A DNA stretch of 64,000 nt. Origin: an uncultured Phascolarctobacterium sp. (GTDB taxonomy: Bacteria > Bacillota > Negativicutes > Acidaminococcales > Acidaminococcaceae). How positions within the stretch are numbered: position 1 is the first letter of the stretch; every line of letters starts with the position of its first letter. Positions 26,225 through 36,181 of the stretch are shown here, in pieces. A program made the translations under genes and the position numbers. The stretch lies in assembly GCF_900770955.1 (NCBI RefSeq), contig NZ_CAAGLX010000013.1:171480-235479 (forward strand), given 5' to 3'. The notes beneath the pieces were generated by a model. That model did not search any database. It had not been told where the DNA came from and worked only from the letters and a program-made list of their open reading frames with translations.

Positions 26225-26941
26225 TTACCAGATGCTTTTTAAGATTGGCAGTAAAATCGGTGCCAAAATTGAGGTGCTGATGCCGGTAAGGGCAATTGCT
26301 ACACCGCCGATGGCCAGCTGCACCGGGCTGACGCTGGCGCAGGCGCTGGTGCCGAGACCGTGGCTGGAGGCGCCGATAGCGAGGCCGGCAGCTAAATGGC
26401 TTTTGATTCCCAGCAGACGCAGCAGCTTGTGATTAAAGGTTGCTCCCAGCATGCCGGTGAAGATAACAGCAGCCGTGGTCAATGCCGGAATGCCGCCGAT
26501 GGTTTTGGAAACGTCAATTGCGATTGGTGTGGTAATGGATTTGGGGATGAGCGAAAGCAGAACCTGCTCGCTGGTACCCATTGCCTTGCCGCAGAAGTAA
26601 ACGACTATGATAGCCGAAAGCGTTGCCAGCGTAACGCCGCCTGCAATAGCACTGGCCTTAGCCATGATGAGTTCACGGTTCTTGTACAAAGGCAGAGCCA
26701 AGGCGATGGTTGCCGGTCCTAAAAGAAAGTTAATGAATTCCGCGCCTGCTTCGTACTGCTTGTACTCTACGCCGGGCGCCAGAACGATGACGGCGATGAC
26801 CAGAGGGCAGGCGATAACGAAGGGCGGAATAATATTTAGGCTGAAGCGGTCGATAATGATTTCGCTGATAGCGTACAGGATAACCGTCAGACCGATACCG
26901 AAGAGCGGTGAATTAAGTAAAGCGTCGGGAAAAAGCATCAT
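26225..26941 (-). CDS. LrgB-family membrane protein
   Basis: A 238-aa membrane protein with about six to seven helices. The motifs GLTVILYAISEI, LGPATIALALPLY, SLIPKSITTPIAID and ASSHGLGTSA are typical of LrgB/CidB/YohK. Such proteins work with a holin-like LrgA partner and are linked to murein hydrolase control or, in some bacteria and plants, to pyruvate or glycolate export. Its ATG overlaps the stop of the upstream lrgA-like gene (ATGA). Confidence 0.92.
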   Translation of the reverse strand: MMLFPDALLNSPLFGIGLTVILYAISEIIIDRFSLNIIPPFVIACPLVIAVIVLAPGVEYKQYEAGAEFINFLLGPATIALALPLYKNRELIMAKASAIAGGVTLATLSAIIVVYFCGKAMGTSEQVLLSLIPKSITTPIAIDVSKTIGGIPALTTAAVIFTGMLGATFNHKLLRLLGIKSHLAAGLAIGASSHGLGTSACASVSPVQLAIGGVAIALTGISTSILAPILLPILKSIW

Positions 26942-27300
26942 TGACTCTCCTTTCCTTTGAGCATTGCTTCGATAAAGAAGGCTGTGACAGCCAAAACAAC
27001 AATGCTGCAGACGATAATGGTAACTGTAATAGGCAGCAGCTCAGCTTTGATAACATCTACATATAATATAACGCTGACGCCTGCCGGTAAAAACAGCATA
27101 CCCATTTTGGAAATCAGGATATCGCAAATACCTTCGATGGAGCTTGCCGGAATAACGTTGCCGCAGAGAAGCGCCGTTAAAATCAGCATTCCCAAAAGAG
27201 CGGGCGGAAAGGGTACGCCGAGGGCGTTGATAATAAGCGTGGATACCCATTGCAAAAGCAGCAAAAAGGCGATACCGCGCAATAAGCTGGTGGGTGACAT
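26938..27300 (-). CDS. LrgA/CidA-family holin-like protein
   Basis: A 120-aa membrane protein with four helices. The core FPPALLGMLILTALL and KMGMLFLPAGVSVI are diagnostic of the LrgA/CidA family. It is the first gene of a two-gene operon with the lrgB-like gene. AGGAGGAAA precedes its ATG on the minus strand. A TATAAT lies on the minus strand at about 27336-27341 without a good -35, as for an activator-dependent promoter; no LytSR genes are in this window. Confidence 0.92.
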   Translation of the reverse strand: MSPTSLLRGIAFLLLLQWVSTLIINALGVPFPPALLGMLILTALLCGNVIPASSIEGICDILISKMGMLFLPAGVSVILYVDVIKAELLPITVTIIVCSIVVLAVTAFFIEAMLKGKESQ

Positions 27301-27638
27301 TTTGTTTCCTCCTCATAAACACATGACAAATAATATTATTATAGACCTGTTGGTGGAAGTACGCATAAAGGTCAAAACGGCTGGGGTGTGCCGTTGGTCT
27401 TTGTGTTAAGGGTACTTGGCCGACAGAACGACATGCTATTAATATTGCCACAAAGCTAACAATCTGTCAACGAAATGACGGTGATTTTTCACGAAATTAA
27501 CACAGAAAATTATTTGACTTTTTGACTTTTACTGATATAATAGCAATTAGAAAGTGAATAGTGGTCCGGAAATGGAAAGGATTCAACACCATTCAGGAAT
27601 TGACCGCTATTAAACCTTATAGAAGGAGGTGCAGCGTG
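27301..27638. other. Gap between lrgA and clpB
   Basis: This 338-base gap carries the divergent starts of lrgA and clpB. Besides the clpB promoter and a hairpin (AACGGC with GCCGTT, about 27376-27395), I see no gene, riboswitch or repeat in it. Confidence 0.5.
27514..27541 (+). promoter_or_regulatory. Predicted promoter for clpB
   Basis: TTGACT (27514-27519), 16-base spacer, TATAAT (27536-27541). TTTGACTT occurs twice here with an 8-base period, which does not match the 10-base period of CtsR operators. No CIRCE element is seen. Confidence 0.6.
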
Positions 27639-30179
27639 ATGAATGAACGCTACAGTGAAGAGGTAAAGGCTATATTGGAGGCTGCTCAGCAGCAGGCAGT
27701 TATGAACTATCACCAAGAGCTGACAACGGCACATGTTCTTGCAGCATTGTGCGGCAGCGACGGTTTCTTTAAATATTTGCTGCAGAGCCTGCACATCGAT
27801 GAAAATGCTTTCAGCAAGGATGCTAAGGCTTTGGTACAAAAAATCCCCGGTGTCAAAGGTCAGGACCGTCAGCTGATGATGGGTACCGGCTTTGCCAGAG
27901 TAATGGCTATTCTGGGACAGGGCAAGGAGGAAATCGGCATCGGCCAGCTGGTTGCGGCTATGGCCGCTGACGGCGACAGCGATGTTGTATCGCTCTTCCG
28001 TAAATATGGTATAGATAAGAAAAAAGTTGAGGCGGCATTTATGCAGTATCAAAACAGTGAAGCAAATGACGAAACTAAAAAGACGCTGGAAAAATACGGC
28101 CAGGATTTGACAGCTAAGGCCAAGGAGGGCAAGCTGGACCCGGTAATCGGCCGTGATGAGGAAATCCGACGTACGATTGAAATTCTTTCGCGTCGTAAGA
28201 AAAATAATCCGGTGCTTATCGGTGAGCCGGGCGTTGGTAAAACAGCCATCGTCGAAGGCTTGGCAAGACGTATTATTGCCGGTGATGTACCGGAAAGCCT
28301 GAAGAATAAAACCCTGTATGCTCTGGACCTGGCAGCTTTGGTTGCCGGTGCCAAATACCGCGGTGAATTCGAAGAGCGCTTGAAAAAGGTATTGAAGGCT
28401 GTCAGCGAAAGTGCCGGTCAGATTATTATGTTTATTGATGAGCTGCATACCGTTGTCGGTGCCGGTGCTGCCGAAGGTGCTATGGATGCAGGCAACATCC
28501 TGAAGCCGATGCTGGCACGCGGCGAGCTGCGCTGCATCGGTGCAACTACGCTGAACGAATACCGTAAGTATATTGAAAAGGACAGTGCGCTGGAGCGCCG
28601 TTTCCAGCCTGTAATGGTTAAGGAGCCGAGCGTTGAAGATACAATTTCCATCCTGCGTGGCCTGCGTGAACGCTATGAGGTACATCATGGCGTGCGTATT
28701 AAAGATGCTGCCCTGGTGGCTGCTGCTGTGCTTTCTAACCGTTATATCAATGACCGTTTCTTACCGGATAAGGCTATTGACCTGGTAGATGAGGCTGCTG
28801 CCCGTCTGCGTACCGAAATTGATTCGCTGCCGACCGAGCTTGACGAAAGCAAGCGCCGTATTCTGCAGCTGGAAATCGAAGCTCAGGCCTTGGGAAAAGA
28901 GGAGGACGCTCAGTCCAAGGACCGTCTGGCTAAGCTGAACGAGGAGCTGGCAGCGCTGCGTAAGGAAAATGACGAGCTTGTTAAACGCTGGGATGCAGAA
29001 AAGGCTTCTATTGCCCGCGTGCGTGAGGTAAAGAAGGAAATCGATGCTGTGAAAAACCAGATGGAGCAGGCCGAGCGCGATTATGATTTGAACAAGATGG
29101 CTGAATTGAAATATGGCCGTCTGCCTGAGCTGCAGAAGGAATTGGCTGCTTTGTCCAAGAAGGACGAAAACGGCAATGACAATGTTATGCTCAAGGAAGA
29201 GGTTGACGAAGAGGATATCGCCAAGGTTGTCAGCACCTGGACCGGCATTCCTGTTGCCCGCTTAGGCACCGGTGAACGTGCTAAACTGGTTCATCTGGAG
29301 GAAATCCTGCACGAGCATGTTATCGGTCAGGATGAAGCAGTCAAGGCTGTCAGCGAGGCTGTTATCCGTGCACGTGCCGGCATCAAGGATCCTAACCGCC
29401 CGATTGGCTCCTTCATCTTCCTTGGTCCTACCGGTGTCGGCAAGACAGAGCTGGCCAAGACCTTGGCAGAGGTACTCTTTGATGATGAACGCAACATGGT
29501 TCGTATCGATATGAGCGAATACATGGAGAAGCACACCGTATCTCGTCTGATCGGTGCGCCTCCGGGATACGTCGGCTATGACGAGGGTGGTCAGCTGACC
29601 GAGGCTGTACGCCGTCATCCGTATAGTGTAATCCTGCTGGACGAAATCGAAAAGGCCCATGCAGATGTATTCAACGTACTGCTGCAGGTTCTGGACGATG
29701 GCCGTCTGACCGACGGTAAAGGCCGCATTGTTGACTTCAAGAATACCCTGATTATTATGACCAGTAACCTTGGCAGCAACGAGATTATGAAGGCACAGGG
29801 CGCTATGGACAGAGAAAAGATTCAGCAGATGCTGATGAACTTCTTCCGTCCGGAATTCCTGAACCGTGTTGATGACATCGTTGTATTCAAACCGCTGCAG
29901 GCAGAACAGATTAAGGAAATCGTTAAACTGGTACTGCATGAGCTGGGCGACCGTCTGAACAAGCAGCTGGAGCTGACGCTGACTTATACTGACGATGCCG
30001 TTGCTTATCTGGCAAAGGCCGGCTTTGATCCTGCCTTCGGTGCCCGTCCGCTGAAACGTCTGATTGTCCACACTGTAGAAAACATTCTGGGCAAGAAGAT
30101 TGTTGCAGGCGAAATTAAAAATGGCGACAAGGTTGAGGTTGTGTTGGTAAACGATGCGATTGACGTTGTCATAAAATAA
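27639..30179 (+). CDS. clpB: Disaggregase chaperone ClpB
   Basis: Hexameric AAA+ chaperone (846 aa) that pulls proteins out of aggregates together with DnaK. A Clp N-terminal domain (about 1-145) is followed by NBD1 with Walker A GEPGVGKT (195-202), the long coiled-coil M domain (about 400-515, rich in Glu, Lys and Leu) and NBD2 with GPTGVGKT (596-603). The M domain separates ClpB from ClpA and ClpC. ATG 27639 is chosen because GGAGGT lies 8 bases upstream; the open frame runs further 5' but without ClpB residues. Confidence 0.95.
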   Translation: MNERYSEEVKAILEAAQQQAVMNYHQELTTAHVLAALCGSDGFFKYLLQSLHIDENAFSKDAKALVQKIPGVKGQDRQLMMGTGFARVMAILGQGKEEIGIGQLVAAMAADGDSDVVSLFRKYGIDKKKVEAAFMQYQNSEANDETKKTLEKYGQDLTAKAKEGKLDPVIGRDEEIRRTIEILSRRKKNNPVLIGEPGVGKTAIVEGLARRIIAGDVPESLKNKTLYALDLAALVAGAKYRGEFEERLKKVLKAVSESAGQIIMFIDELHTVVGAGAAEGAMDAGNILKPMLARGELRCIGATTLNEYRKYIEKDSALERRFQPVMVKEPSVEDTISILRGLRERYEVHHGVRIKDAALVAAAVLSNRYINDRFLPDKAIDLVDEAAARLRTEIDSLPTELDESKRRILQLEIEAQALGKEEDAQSKDRLAKLNEELAALRKENDELVKRWDAEKASIARVREVKKEIDAVKNQMEQAERDYDLNKMAELKYGRLPELQKELAALSKKDENGNDNVMLKEEVDEEDIAKVVSTWTGIPVARLGTGERAKLVHLEEILHEHVIGQDEAVKAVSEAVIRARAGIKDPNRPIGSFIFLGPTGVGKTELAKTLAEVLFDDERNMVRIDMSEYMEKHTVSRLIGAPPGYVGYDEGGQLTEAVRRHPYSVILLDEIEKAHADVFNVLLQVLDDGRLTDGKGRIVDFKNTLIIMTSNLGSNEIMKAQGAMDREKIQQMLMNFFRPEFLNRVDDIVVFKPLQAEQIKEIVKLVLHELGDRLNKQLELTLTYTDDAVAYLAKAGFDPAFGARPLKRLIVHTVENILGKKIVAGEIKNGDKVEVVLVNDAIDVVIK

Positions 30180-30196
30180 AACAGCTTTGGCTTTAT

Positions 30197-30240
30197 GCAC
30201 CCGCTGCTGCCGAATTTTCGGCGGCGGCGGGTGCTTTTTT
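30197..30240 (+). terminator. Terminator after clpB
   Basis: GCACCCGCTGCTGCCGA (30197-30213) pairs with TCGGCGGCGGCGGGTGC (30218-30234), followed by six T. Confidence 0.88.
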
Positions 30241-30300
30241 CTTTTCTCTGAACTTTCCCGAACAATTCTCTAAAAAACTGTTAAAAAGTTCACAGTTTAT

Positions 30301-30450
30301 TTGACGTTTGCGCGTTGGATTGGTATAATTAAAGTGAATTATTTAAGTGATTGAGAACCCGGGTTAGATTTTGCACAGGCTTTTGAAACTGAACAGCTTT
30401 CTGCTTGGGTTTTATTGTTTTTGCAAGTAAATTTTGGGAGGTAGATTTCA
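30301..30450 (+). promoter_or_regulatory. Promoter and leader of the pur operon
   Basis: TTGACG (30301-30306), 17-base spacer, TATAAT (30324-30329). The leader of about 115 bases contains the palindrome AACCCGGGTT (30357-30366), and the downstream TGGGTT followed by TTATTGTTTTT could pair with AACCC as an attenuator-like stem. I do not recognise a purine, PRPP or ZTP riboswitch. Confidence 0.5.
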
Positions 30451-30972
30451 ATGAAAGTTGCAATTATCATGGGTAGTAATTCTGACTGGCCTGTACTTGA
30501 GGCTGCAGAAAAAACTCTGAAGGAGTTTGGCGTGGAAACTGAAGTAGTTGTTGCTTCCGCTCACCGTACTCCGGACGTAGTACAGAACTTTGCTAAGGGT
30601 GCCCGTGACCGTGGCGTAGAGGTAATTATTGCCGCAGCCGGCGCAGCTGCTCATCTGGGTGGTTTTATCGCTGCCTTTACTACCGTTCCTGTCATCGGTA
30701 TTCCTATTAACGCAACACCGTTGGCCGGTATGGATGCACTGCTGAGCTTTGTACAGATGCCTTCCGGCGTACCTGTTGCTACGATGGCTATCAACGGCGC
30801 CAAGAATGCTGCATTGTTCGCAATTCAGATTCTTTCCGTAAAATATCCTGAGCTGGTAGAAAAGCTGGCCGAGCATTGTGCAACAATGCGTGAAGAAGTA
30901 AGAGCTAAGGGTGAAAAGCTGGCTGCTATGCGTGGCGTTCCTGCGCAGGAGTTTAAAGAGTTACACCTGTAA
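30451..30972 (+). CDS. purE: N5-carboxyaminoimidazole ribonucleotide mutase
   Basis: Class I PurE (173 aa) converts N5-CAIR to CAIR in purine synthesis. The motif GSNSDWP near the N-terminus, ASAHRTPD and GAAAHLGG are diagnostic. It is first in the purE-purF-purM-purN-purH'-purD operon. Class I PurE needs PurK to make N5-CAIR; no purK is in the window. TGGGAGG precedes the ATG. Confidence 0.96.
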   Translation: MKVAIIMGSNSDWPVLEAAEKTLKEFGVETEVVVASAHRTPDVVQNFAKGARDRGVEVIIAAAGAAAHLGGFIAAFTTVPVIGIPINATPLAGMDALLSFVQMPSGVPVATMAINGAKNAALFAIQILSVKYPELVEKLAEHCATMREEVRAKGEKLAAMRGVPAQEFKELHL

Positions 30973-31055
30973 TAGTGGATAGTGAGCAGTGGATAGAAAC
31001 TGATCACAGATAACTAATCACTAATAACTGACAACTGATAACTAATAACTAAAAT
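30973..31055. repeat. AT-rich short-unit repetitive spacer in the pur operon
   Basis: The spacer is built from variants of GTGGATAG(T) (twice near 30976-30998), then of TAACTGA/TAACTAAT (at least five times between about 31009 and 31050). It contains no gene. The ribosome site of purF follows directly. Confidence 0.5.
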
Positions 31056-31069
31056 TAAGGAGAAAAATT

Positions 31070-32515
31070 GTGGAGCAGATTTTCGAGGAGCAAAATTTTA
31101 GCGAGGACAAGCTGCATGAGGAGTGCGGTGTCTTTGGTATCTTCAGCCATAATGAGGATGTAGCACTCAACACCTATTGGGGACTGTATGCGCTGCAGCA
31201 CCGTGGCCAGGAAAGTACCGGTATTGTTGTTACCGACGGCGAGCGCATGAAAATTAAAAAGGGCATGGGCCTGGTTGCCGATGTCTTCAAAGATGGCGTT
31301 GCTGATTTGCAGGGTTATGCCGCTATCGGCCACGTACGTTATTCTACCACCGGTGCAAGCATGCCGTATAACATCCAGCCGTTGAAGGTTTATTTTGACG
31401 GCGGTAACCTGGCACTGAGCCATAACGGTAACCTGACTAATGCCGGTCAGCTGCGTGCTAACCTGGCTAAGGAAGGCGCTGTGTTCAACACTACTGTTGA
31501 CAGTGAGGTTGTCCTGACCTTGATTGCCTACAGTGCGCGTCCTACTATTGAAGAGCGTGTAGCAGAGGCTGTTAACCAGATTAAAGGTGCTTTCGCTATT
31601 CTGCTGATGACTGATAACAAAATTATCGCTGTACGCGACCCCTACGGCTTCCGTCCGCTGGTTCTCGGCAAAATGGAAAATGGCTGGTGCGTTGCTTCCG
31701 AATCCTGTGCTTTTGACTTGGTTGGCGCAGAGCTGGTACGCGATGTTAAACCCGGTGAAATGATTATTATCGACAGCGATAACTCCGAACCGCGCAGCAT
31801 GATGTGGGTTGAAAACAAACCGGCAAAACCTGCGCACTGCATTTTTGAATATGTTTACTTTGCCCGTAACGACAGTGTTATCGACAACCAGTCTGTATAT
31901 GATGCACGTATCCAGATGGGTCGCGAGCTGGCTAAGGAAACTCCCGATATCCACCCGGATATCGTTATTTCCGTTCCTGACAGCGGCACTCCGGCGGCAA
32001 TCGGCTATGCTATGGAGGCCGGCGTTCCCTTCCTGGAAGGCCTTACAAAAAACCGTTATGTAGGCCGTACCTTTATCCAGCCGACGCAAAAGCAGCGTGC
32101 CAATGCCGTACGCTTGAAGCTGAACCCGGTTCGCAGCGTTGTAGAAGGAAAATCCGTTGTTATGGTTGATGACTCCATCGTTCGCGGTACCACCAGCGGC
32201 AAGATCGTTAAGCTGCTGAAGGAAGCAGGCGCACGCGAGGTGCATGTATGTATTTCTTCTCCACCGGTAACCGACAGCTGCTACTATGGTATTGATACCT
32301 CCGAGCGCAAGGAGCTGATTGCGGCACGTTGCACGGAAAATGAAATCTGCCGTTATATTGGGGCAGACAGCCTGCATTATATTTCTCTGGATGGCATGAA
32401 ACGCGCTATTGATAAAATTGACCCAGATGGTTTGTGCTGTGCTTGCTTCAGCGCTAAATACCCCGATAACGCAGACAGTGTAATCAAAGCAGAACCTAAA
32501 AGCATTATTGAATAA
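31070..32515 (+). CDS. purF: Amidophosphoribosyltransferase
   Basis: PurF (481 aa) makes phosphoribosylamine from PRPP and glutamine, the first committed purine step. A propeptide of 18 residues precedes the nucleophile Cys19 (EECGVFGIF), as in the Bacillus type that is processed and carries an Fe-S cluster; the Cys-rich C-terminal part (DGLCCACF) agrees. The phosphoribosyltransferase motif is VVMVDDSIVRGTT. The start is GTG at 31070, 7 bases after AAGGAG. Confidence 0.95.
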   Translation: MEQIFEEQNFSEDKLHEECGVFGIFSHNEDVALNTYWGLYALQHRGQESTGIVVTDGERMKIKKGMGLVADVFKDGVADLQGYAAIGHVRYSTTGASMPYNIQPLKVYFDGGNLALSHNGNLTNAGQLRANLAKEGAVFNTTVDSEVVLTLIAYSARPTIEERVAEAVNQIKGAFAILLMTDNKIIAVRDPYGFRPLVLGKMENGWCVASESCAFDLVGAELVRDVKPGEMIIIDSDNSEPRSMMWVENKPAKPAHCIFEYVYFARNDSVIDNQSVYDARIQMGRELAKETPDIHPDIVISVPDSGTPAAIGYAMEAGVPFLEGLTKNRYVGRTFIQPTQKQRANAVRLKLNPVRSVVEGKSVVMVDDSIVRGTTSGKIVKLLKEAGAREVHVCISSPPVTDSCYYGIDTSERKELIAARCTENEICRYIGADSLHYISLDGMKRAIDKIDPDGLCCACFSAKYPDNADSVIKAEPKSIIE

Positions 32516-32529
32516 CAGGAGGAAGGCTC

Positions 32530-33591
32530 ATGAGCGAGGAAAAGAAACAACTTACTTATGCTGATGCCGGTGTAGATATTGATGCTGGTAATAAGGCAGT
32601 AGAATTAATGAAGGACAGCGTACGCGCTACCTACAGACCTGAGGTTATCGGTGACCTGGGCGGTTTCGGCGGCCTGTTTGCTTTAAACAGCGGCAAATAC
32701 AAGGAGCCTGTGCTCGTCAGCGGTACTGACGGTGTAGGCACTAAGCTGAAGCTGGCTTTCATGGCTGATAAGCATGATACCATCGGCCAGGACGCTGTAG
32801 CAATGTGCGTCAACGATATTCTGGTACAAGGCGCAGAGCCCTTGTTCTTCCTGGATTATATTGCGGTAGATAAGGTTGATTCCCAAAAGGTTGCTAACAT
32901 CGTTAAGGGTGTTGCCAATGCCTGCAAGGAAAGCGGCTGCGCTCTTATCGGCGGCGAAACTGCCGAAATGGCCGGCTTCTATTCCAAAGGCGAATATGAT
33001 ATCGCAGGCTTCTGCGTTGGCGTAGTTGACAAGAGCAAGATGATTACCGGTGACAAGGTTAAGGCCGGCGATGTGCTTTTGGGCCTGCCCTCCAGCGGTG
33101 TGCATTCCAACGGCTTCTCTCTCGTGCGTAAAATCTGCTTTGAGGCTATGGGCTACAACATGGAAACCGAAGTTCCGGAATTTGGCTGCACTTTAGGCGA
33201 AAAACTGCTGACTCCGACTCGTCTGTATCCGAAAACCTGCCTGCCGCTGATTGAAAAATTCGACCTGCACGGCATGGTGCATATCACCGGCGGCGGCTTC
33301 TATGATAATATCCCCCGCATTCTGCCCGAAGACTGCGATGCTGAGGTAAATGCCGAGGCTTGGGAAGTTCCTGTTGTTTTCAAAAAGCTGCAGGAATGGG
33401 GCAATGTGCCTTGGGCTGAAATGTACCGTACCTTCAACATGGGCGTAGGCATGGTACTGGTTGTTGACCAGGCCGAGGCTGACGCTGTACGTGCTCACCT
33501 GCAGGCTGCAGGCGAAACCTTCTATGAGCTGGGCAAGATTGTTCCCGGCCACAAAGAAACGATTATGAAAGGCGGCGTTTTCGGTGCATAA
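32530..33591 (+). CDS. purM: Phosphoribosylformylglycinamidine cyclo-ligase
   Basis: PurM (AIR synthetase, 353 aa) closes the imidazole ring. Typical motifs: TYADAGVDIDAG, GTDGVGTKLK, GETAEMAGFY and GIHSNG-like GVHSNGFSLV. It follows purF by 14 bases with a CAGGAGGAAG ribosome site, and its 3' end overlaps purN by 8 bases. The substrate-making step before it (PurL) is encoded elsewhere. Confidence 0.96.
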   Translation: MSEEKKQLTYADAGVDIDAGNKAVELMKDSVRATYRPEVIGDLGGFGGLFALNSGKYKEPVLVSGTDGVGTKLKLAFMADKHDTIGQDAVAMCVNDILVQGAEPLFFLDYIAVDKVDSQKVANIVKGVANACKESGCALIGGETAEMAGFYSKGEYDIAGFCVGVVDKSKMITGDKVKAGDVLLGLPSSGVHSNGFSLVRKICFEAMGYNMETEVPEFGCTLGEKLLTPTRLYPKTCLPLIEKFDLHGMVHITGGGFYDNIPRILPEDCDAEVNAEAWEVPVVFKKLQEWGNVPWAEMYRTFNMGVGMVLVVDQAEADAVRAHLQAAGETFYELGKIVPGHKETIMKGGVFGA

Positions 33592-34185
33592 AATCGGCGT
33601 ACTTGTAAGCGGTCGCGGCAGCAACCTGCAGGCAATTATGGACCGTATCGCTGATGGATATCTGCCGCTGGAAATTGCGGTTGTTATCAGCGATAAGCCT
33701 GATGCTTATGCTTTGGAGCGTGCGCAAAAGGCCGCTATCAAAACCGTTGCCGTAGAGCGTAAGTCCTGCGCTTCCAAAGAAGAGTTTGAAGCAAAAATCA
33801 ACGCTGCTTTAGAGGCAGAGGGCTGTGAGCTCGTAGTTCTTGCAGGCTTCATGCGTATTCTGAGCGCTGATTTCGTAAATAAATGGCAGCATAAGATTAT
33901 CAACATCCATCCGGCCCTGCTCCCGAGCTTCCCCGGTCTGCACGGCCAAAAGCAGGCTGTGGACTACGGCGTAAAATTCAGCGGCTGCACCGTTCATTTT
34001 GTCGATGCGGGCACTGACAGCGGCCCGATTATCCTGCAGAAGGTTGTTCCTGTTATGGATGACGATACCGAGGATACTCTGGCTGACCGTATTCTGGTGC
34101 AGGAGCATATCGCAATGCCGGAGGCTTTAAAGCTCTGGGCAGAAGGAAAGCTGATAATCGAAGGCAGAAAGGTAAAGGTTAAAGC

Positions 34186-34189
<4 letters not shown>
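33584..34189 (+). CDS. purN: Phosphoribosylglycinamide formyltransferase
   Basis: PurN (201 aa) transfers a formyl group from 10-formyl-THF to [17 protein letters not shown] at the N-terminus, [12 protein letters not shown] with the catalytic Asn-His, and DSGPII are present. The start is GTG at 33584, inside the last codons of purM, so translation is coupled. Its stop overlaps the next start (ATGA). Confidence 0.95.
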
Positions 34190-34779
<590 letters not shown>

Positions 34780-34781
34780 CC

Positions 34782-36059
34782 ATGAATATTTTATTGATCG
34801 GTGGCGGCGGCCGCGAGCACGCTTTAGCGTGGAAGCTGGCGCAAAGCCCTAAGGTTGAAAAAATTTATGCTGCTCCCGGCAACCCGGGCATGGCATTGCT
34901 GCCTAAATGCGAATGCATTGCTCTGGATGTTGACAATCTGGAGGGCGTAGCAGATTACGCTGAGGAAAAGAGCATTGACCTGACCGTTGTAGGTCCCGAA
35001 GCTCCGCTTGTTGCAGGTCTTGCAGACGTTTGCAAGCGCCGTGGTCTGCCGGTGTTCGGTCCTTCTAAGGCTGCAGCACAGCTGGAAGGCTCCAAGGCAT
35101 TTTCCAAAGAGCTGATGGCTAAATATAATATTCCTACCGCTTTCTTCAAGATTTGCGAGGATATAGAAACGGCCAAGGCATACGTTGAAGAAAAGGGCGC
35201 TCCTATCGTAGTTAAGGCTGATGGTCTTGCAGCAGGCAAGGGTGTTGTTGTTGCTATGACTAAGCAGGAAGCTCTTGATGCTATCGACGAAATGATGGCT
35301 GACCATAAATTCGGCAACGCAGGCGCACGCCTCGTATTGGAAGAATACATGGACGGCGAGGAGGCATCTCTCCTGGCATTTACTGACGGAAAAACCATTG
35401 TGCCGATGATTGCTTCCCAAGACCACAAACGCGTATTTGACGGCGACGAAGGCCCCAATACCGGCGGCATGGGCACCTATGCTCCTGCTCCCGTTATGAC
35501 CGACGTACTGCGCTTAAAAGCAACCGAGCTGATTTTAAAGCCGGTTGTTGCTGCTATGGCCGAAGAAGGCATGCCGTATCAGGGCTGCCTCTATGCAGGC
35601 CTGATGATTAAGGGCGACAGCGTAAAGGTTGTAGAGTTCAACTGCCGCTTCGGTGACCCTGAAACTCAGGTAGTACTGCCTTTGCTTGACGGTGACCTTG
35701 CTGAGATTATGCTGGGCTGTGCTACCGGTACTTTAGACCAGGTAGACTTCGGCTGGTATGACAAGGCTGCAGTGTGCGTAGTAATGGCTTCCGGCGGTTA
35801 TCCCGAAAGCTATGAAAAGGGTATGGAAATTACCGGTCTGGCGGACGCTGCTGATGATAAGGATGTTGTTGTTTTCCACGCAGGTACTAAAGCTGACGGA
35901 GCCAAGATTCTTACCAACGGCGGACGTGTACTCGGTGTAACTGCTGTAGACGCCAATATCAAGGCTGCACGTGACCGTGCCTATACTGCTGTAGAAAAAA
36001 TTAATTTTAATGGCGCTTTTTGCAGAAAAGATATTGCATGGAGAGCCTTAAAGAGGTAA
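34782..36059 (+). CDS. purD: Phosphoribosylamine-glycine ligase
   Basis: PurD (GAR synthetase, 425 aa) is an ATP-grasp enzyme joining glycine to phosphoribosylamine. The start GGGGREHALAWKL, the ATP-grasp motifs (VVKADGLAAGKGVVVA, EEYMDGEEASLLAFTDG) and EFNCRFGDPETQ are seen. It starts 2 bases after the IMP cyclohydrolase gene and is the last gene of the operon. Confidence 0.96.
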   Translation: MNILLIGGGGREHALAWKLAQSPKVEKIYAAPGNPGMALLPKCECIALDVDNLEGVADYAEEKSIDLTVVGPEAPLVAGLADVCKRRGLPVFGPSKAAAQLEGSKAFSKELMAKYNIPTAFFKICEDIETAKAYVEEKGAPIVVKADGLAAGKGVVVAMTKQEALDAIDEMMADHKFGNAGARLVLEEYMDGEEASLLAFTDGKTIVPMIASQDHKRVFDGDEGPNTGGMGTYAPAPVMTDVLRLKATELILKPVVAAMAEEGMPYQGCLYAGLMIKGDSVKVVEFNCRFGDPETQVVLPLLDGDLAEIMLGCATGTLDQVDFGWYDKAAVCVVMASGGYPESYEKGMEITGLADAADDKDVVVFHAGTKADGAKILTNGGRVLGVTAVDANIKAARDRAYTAVEKINFNGAFCRKDIAWRALKR

Positions 36060-36181
36060 AATAGATAAAATACCTGCTCGGACCGCAGAAAAGCAATATT
36101 TTACTTGGTAATCATGTGACGAAGAGTGCATTGCTCTTGCTGTGGTAAGCAAAAAATTATTAAGAAAAGGATGATGAAAGA

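Noticed and set aside
27514..27541. CtsR-like direct repeat TTTGACTT-TTTGACTT at the clpB promoter
   Set aside because: The repeats are 8 bases apart, but CtsR heptads repeat every 10 bases; no CIRCE element is present either.
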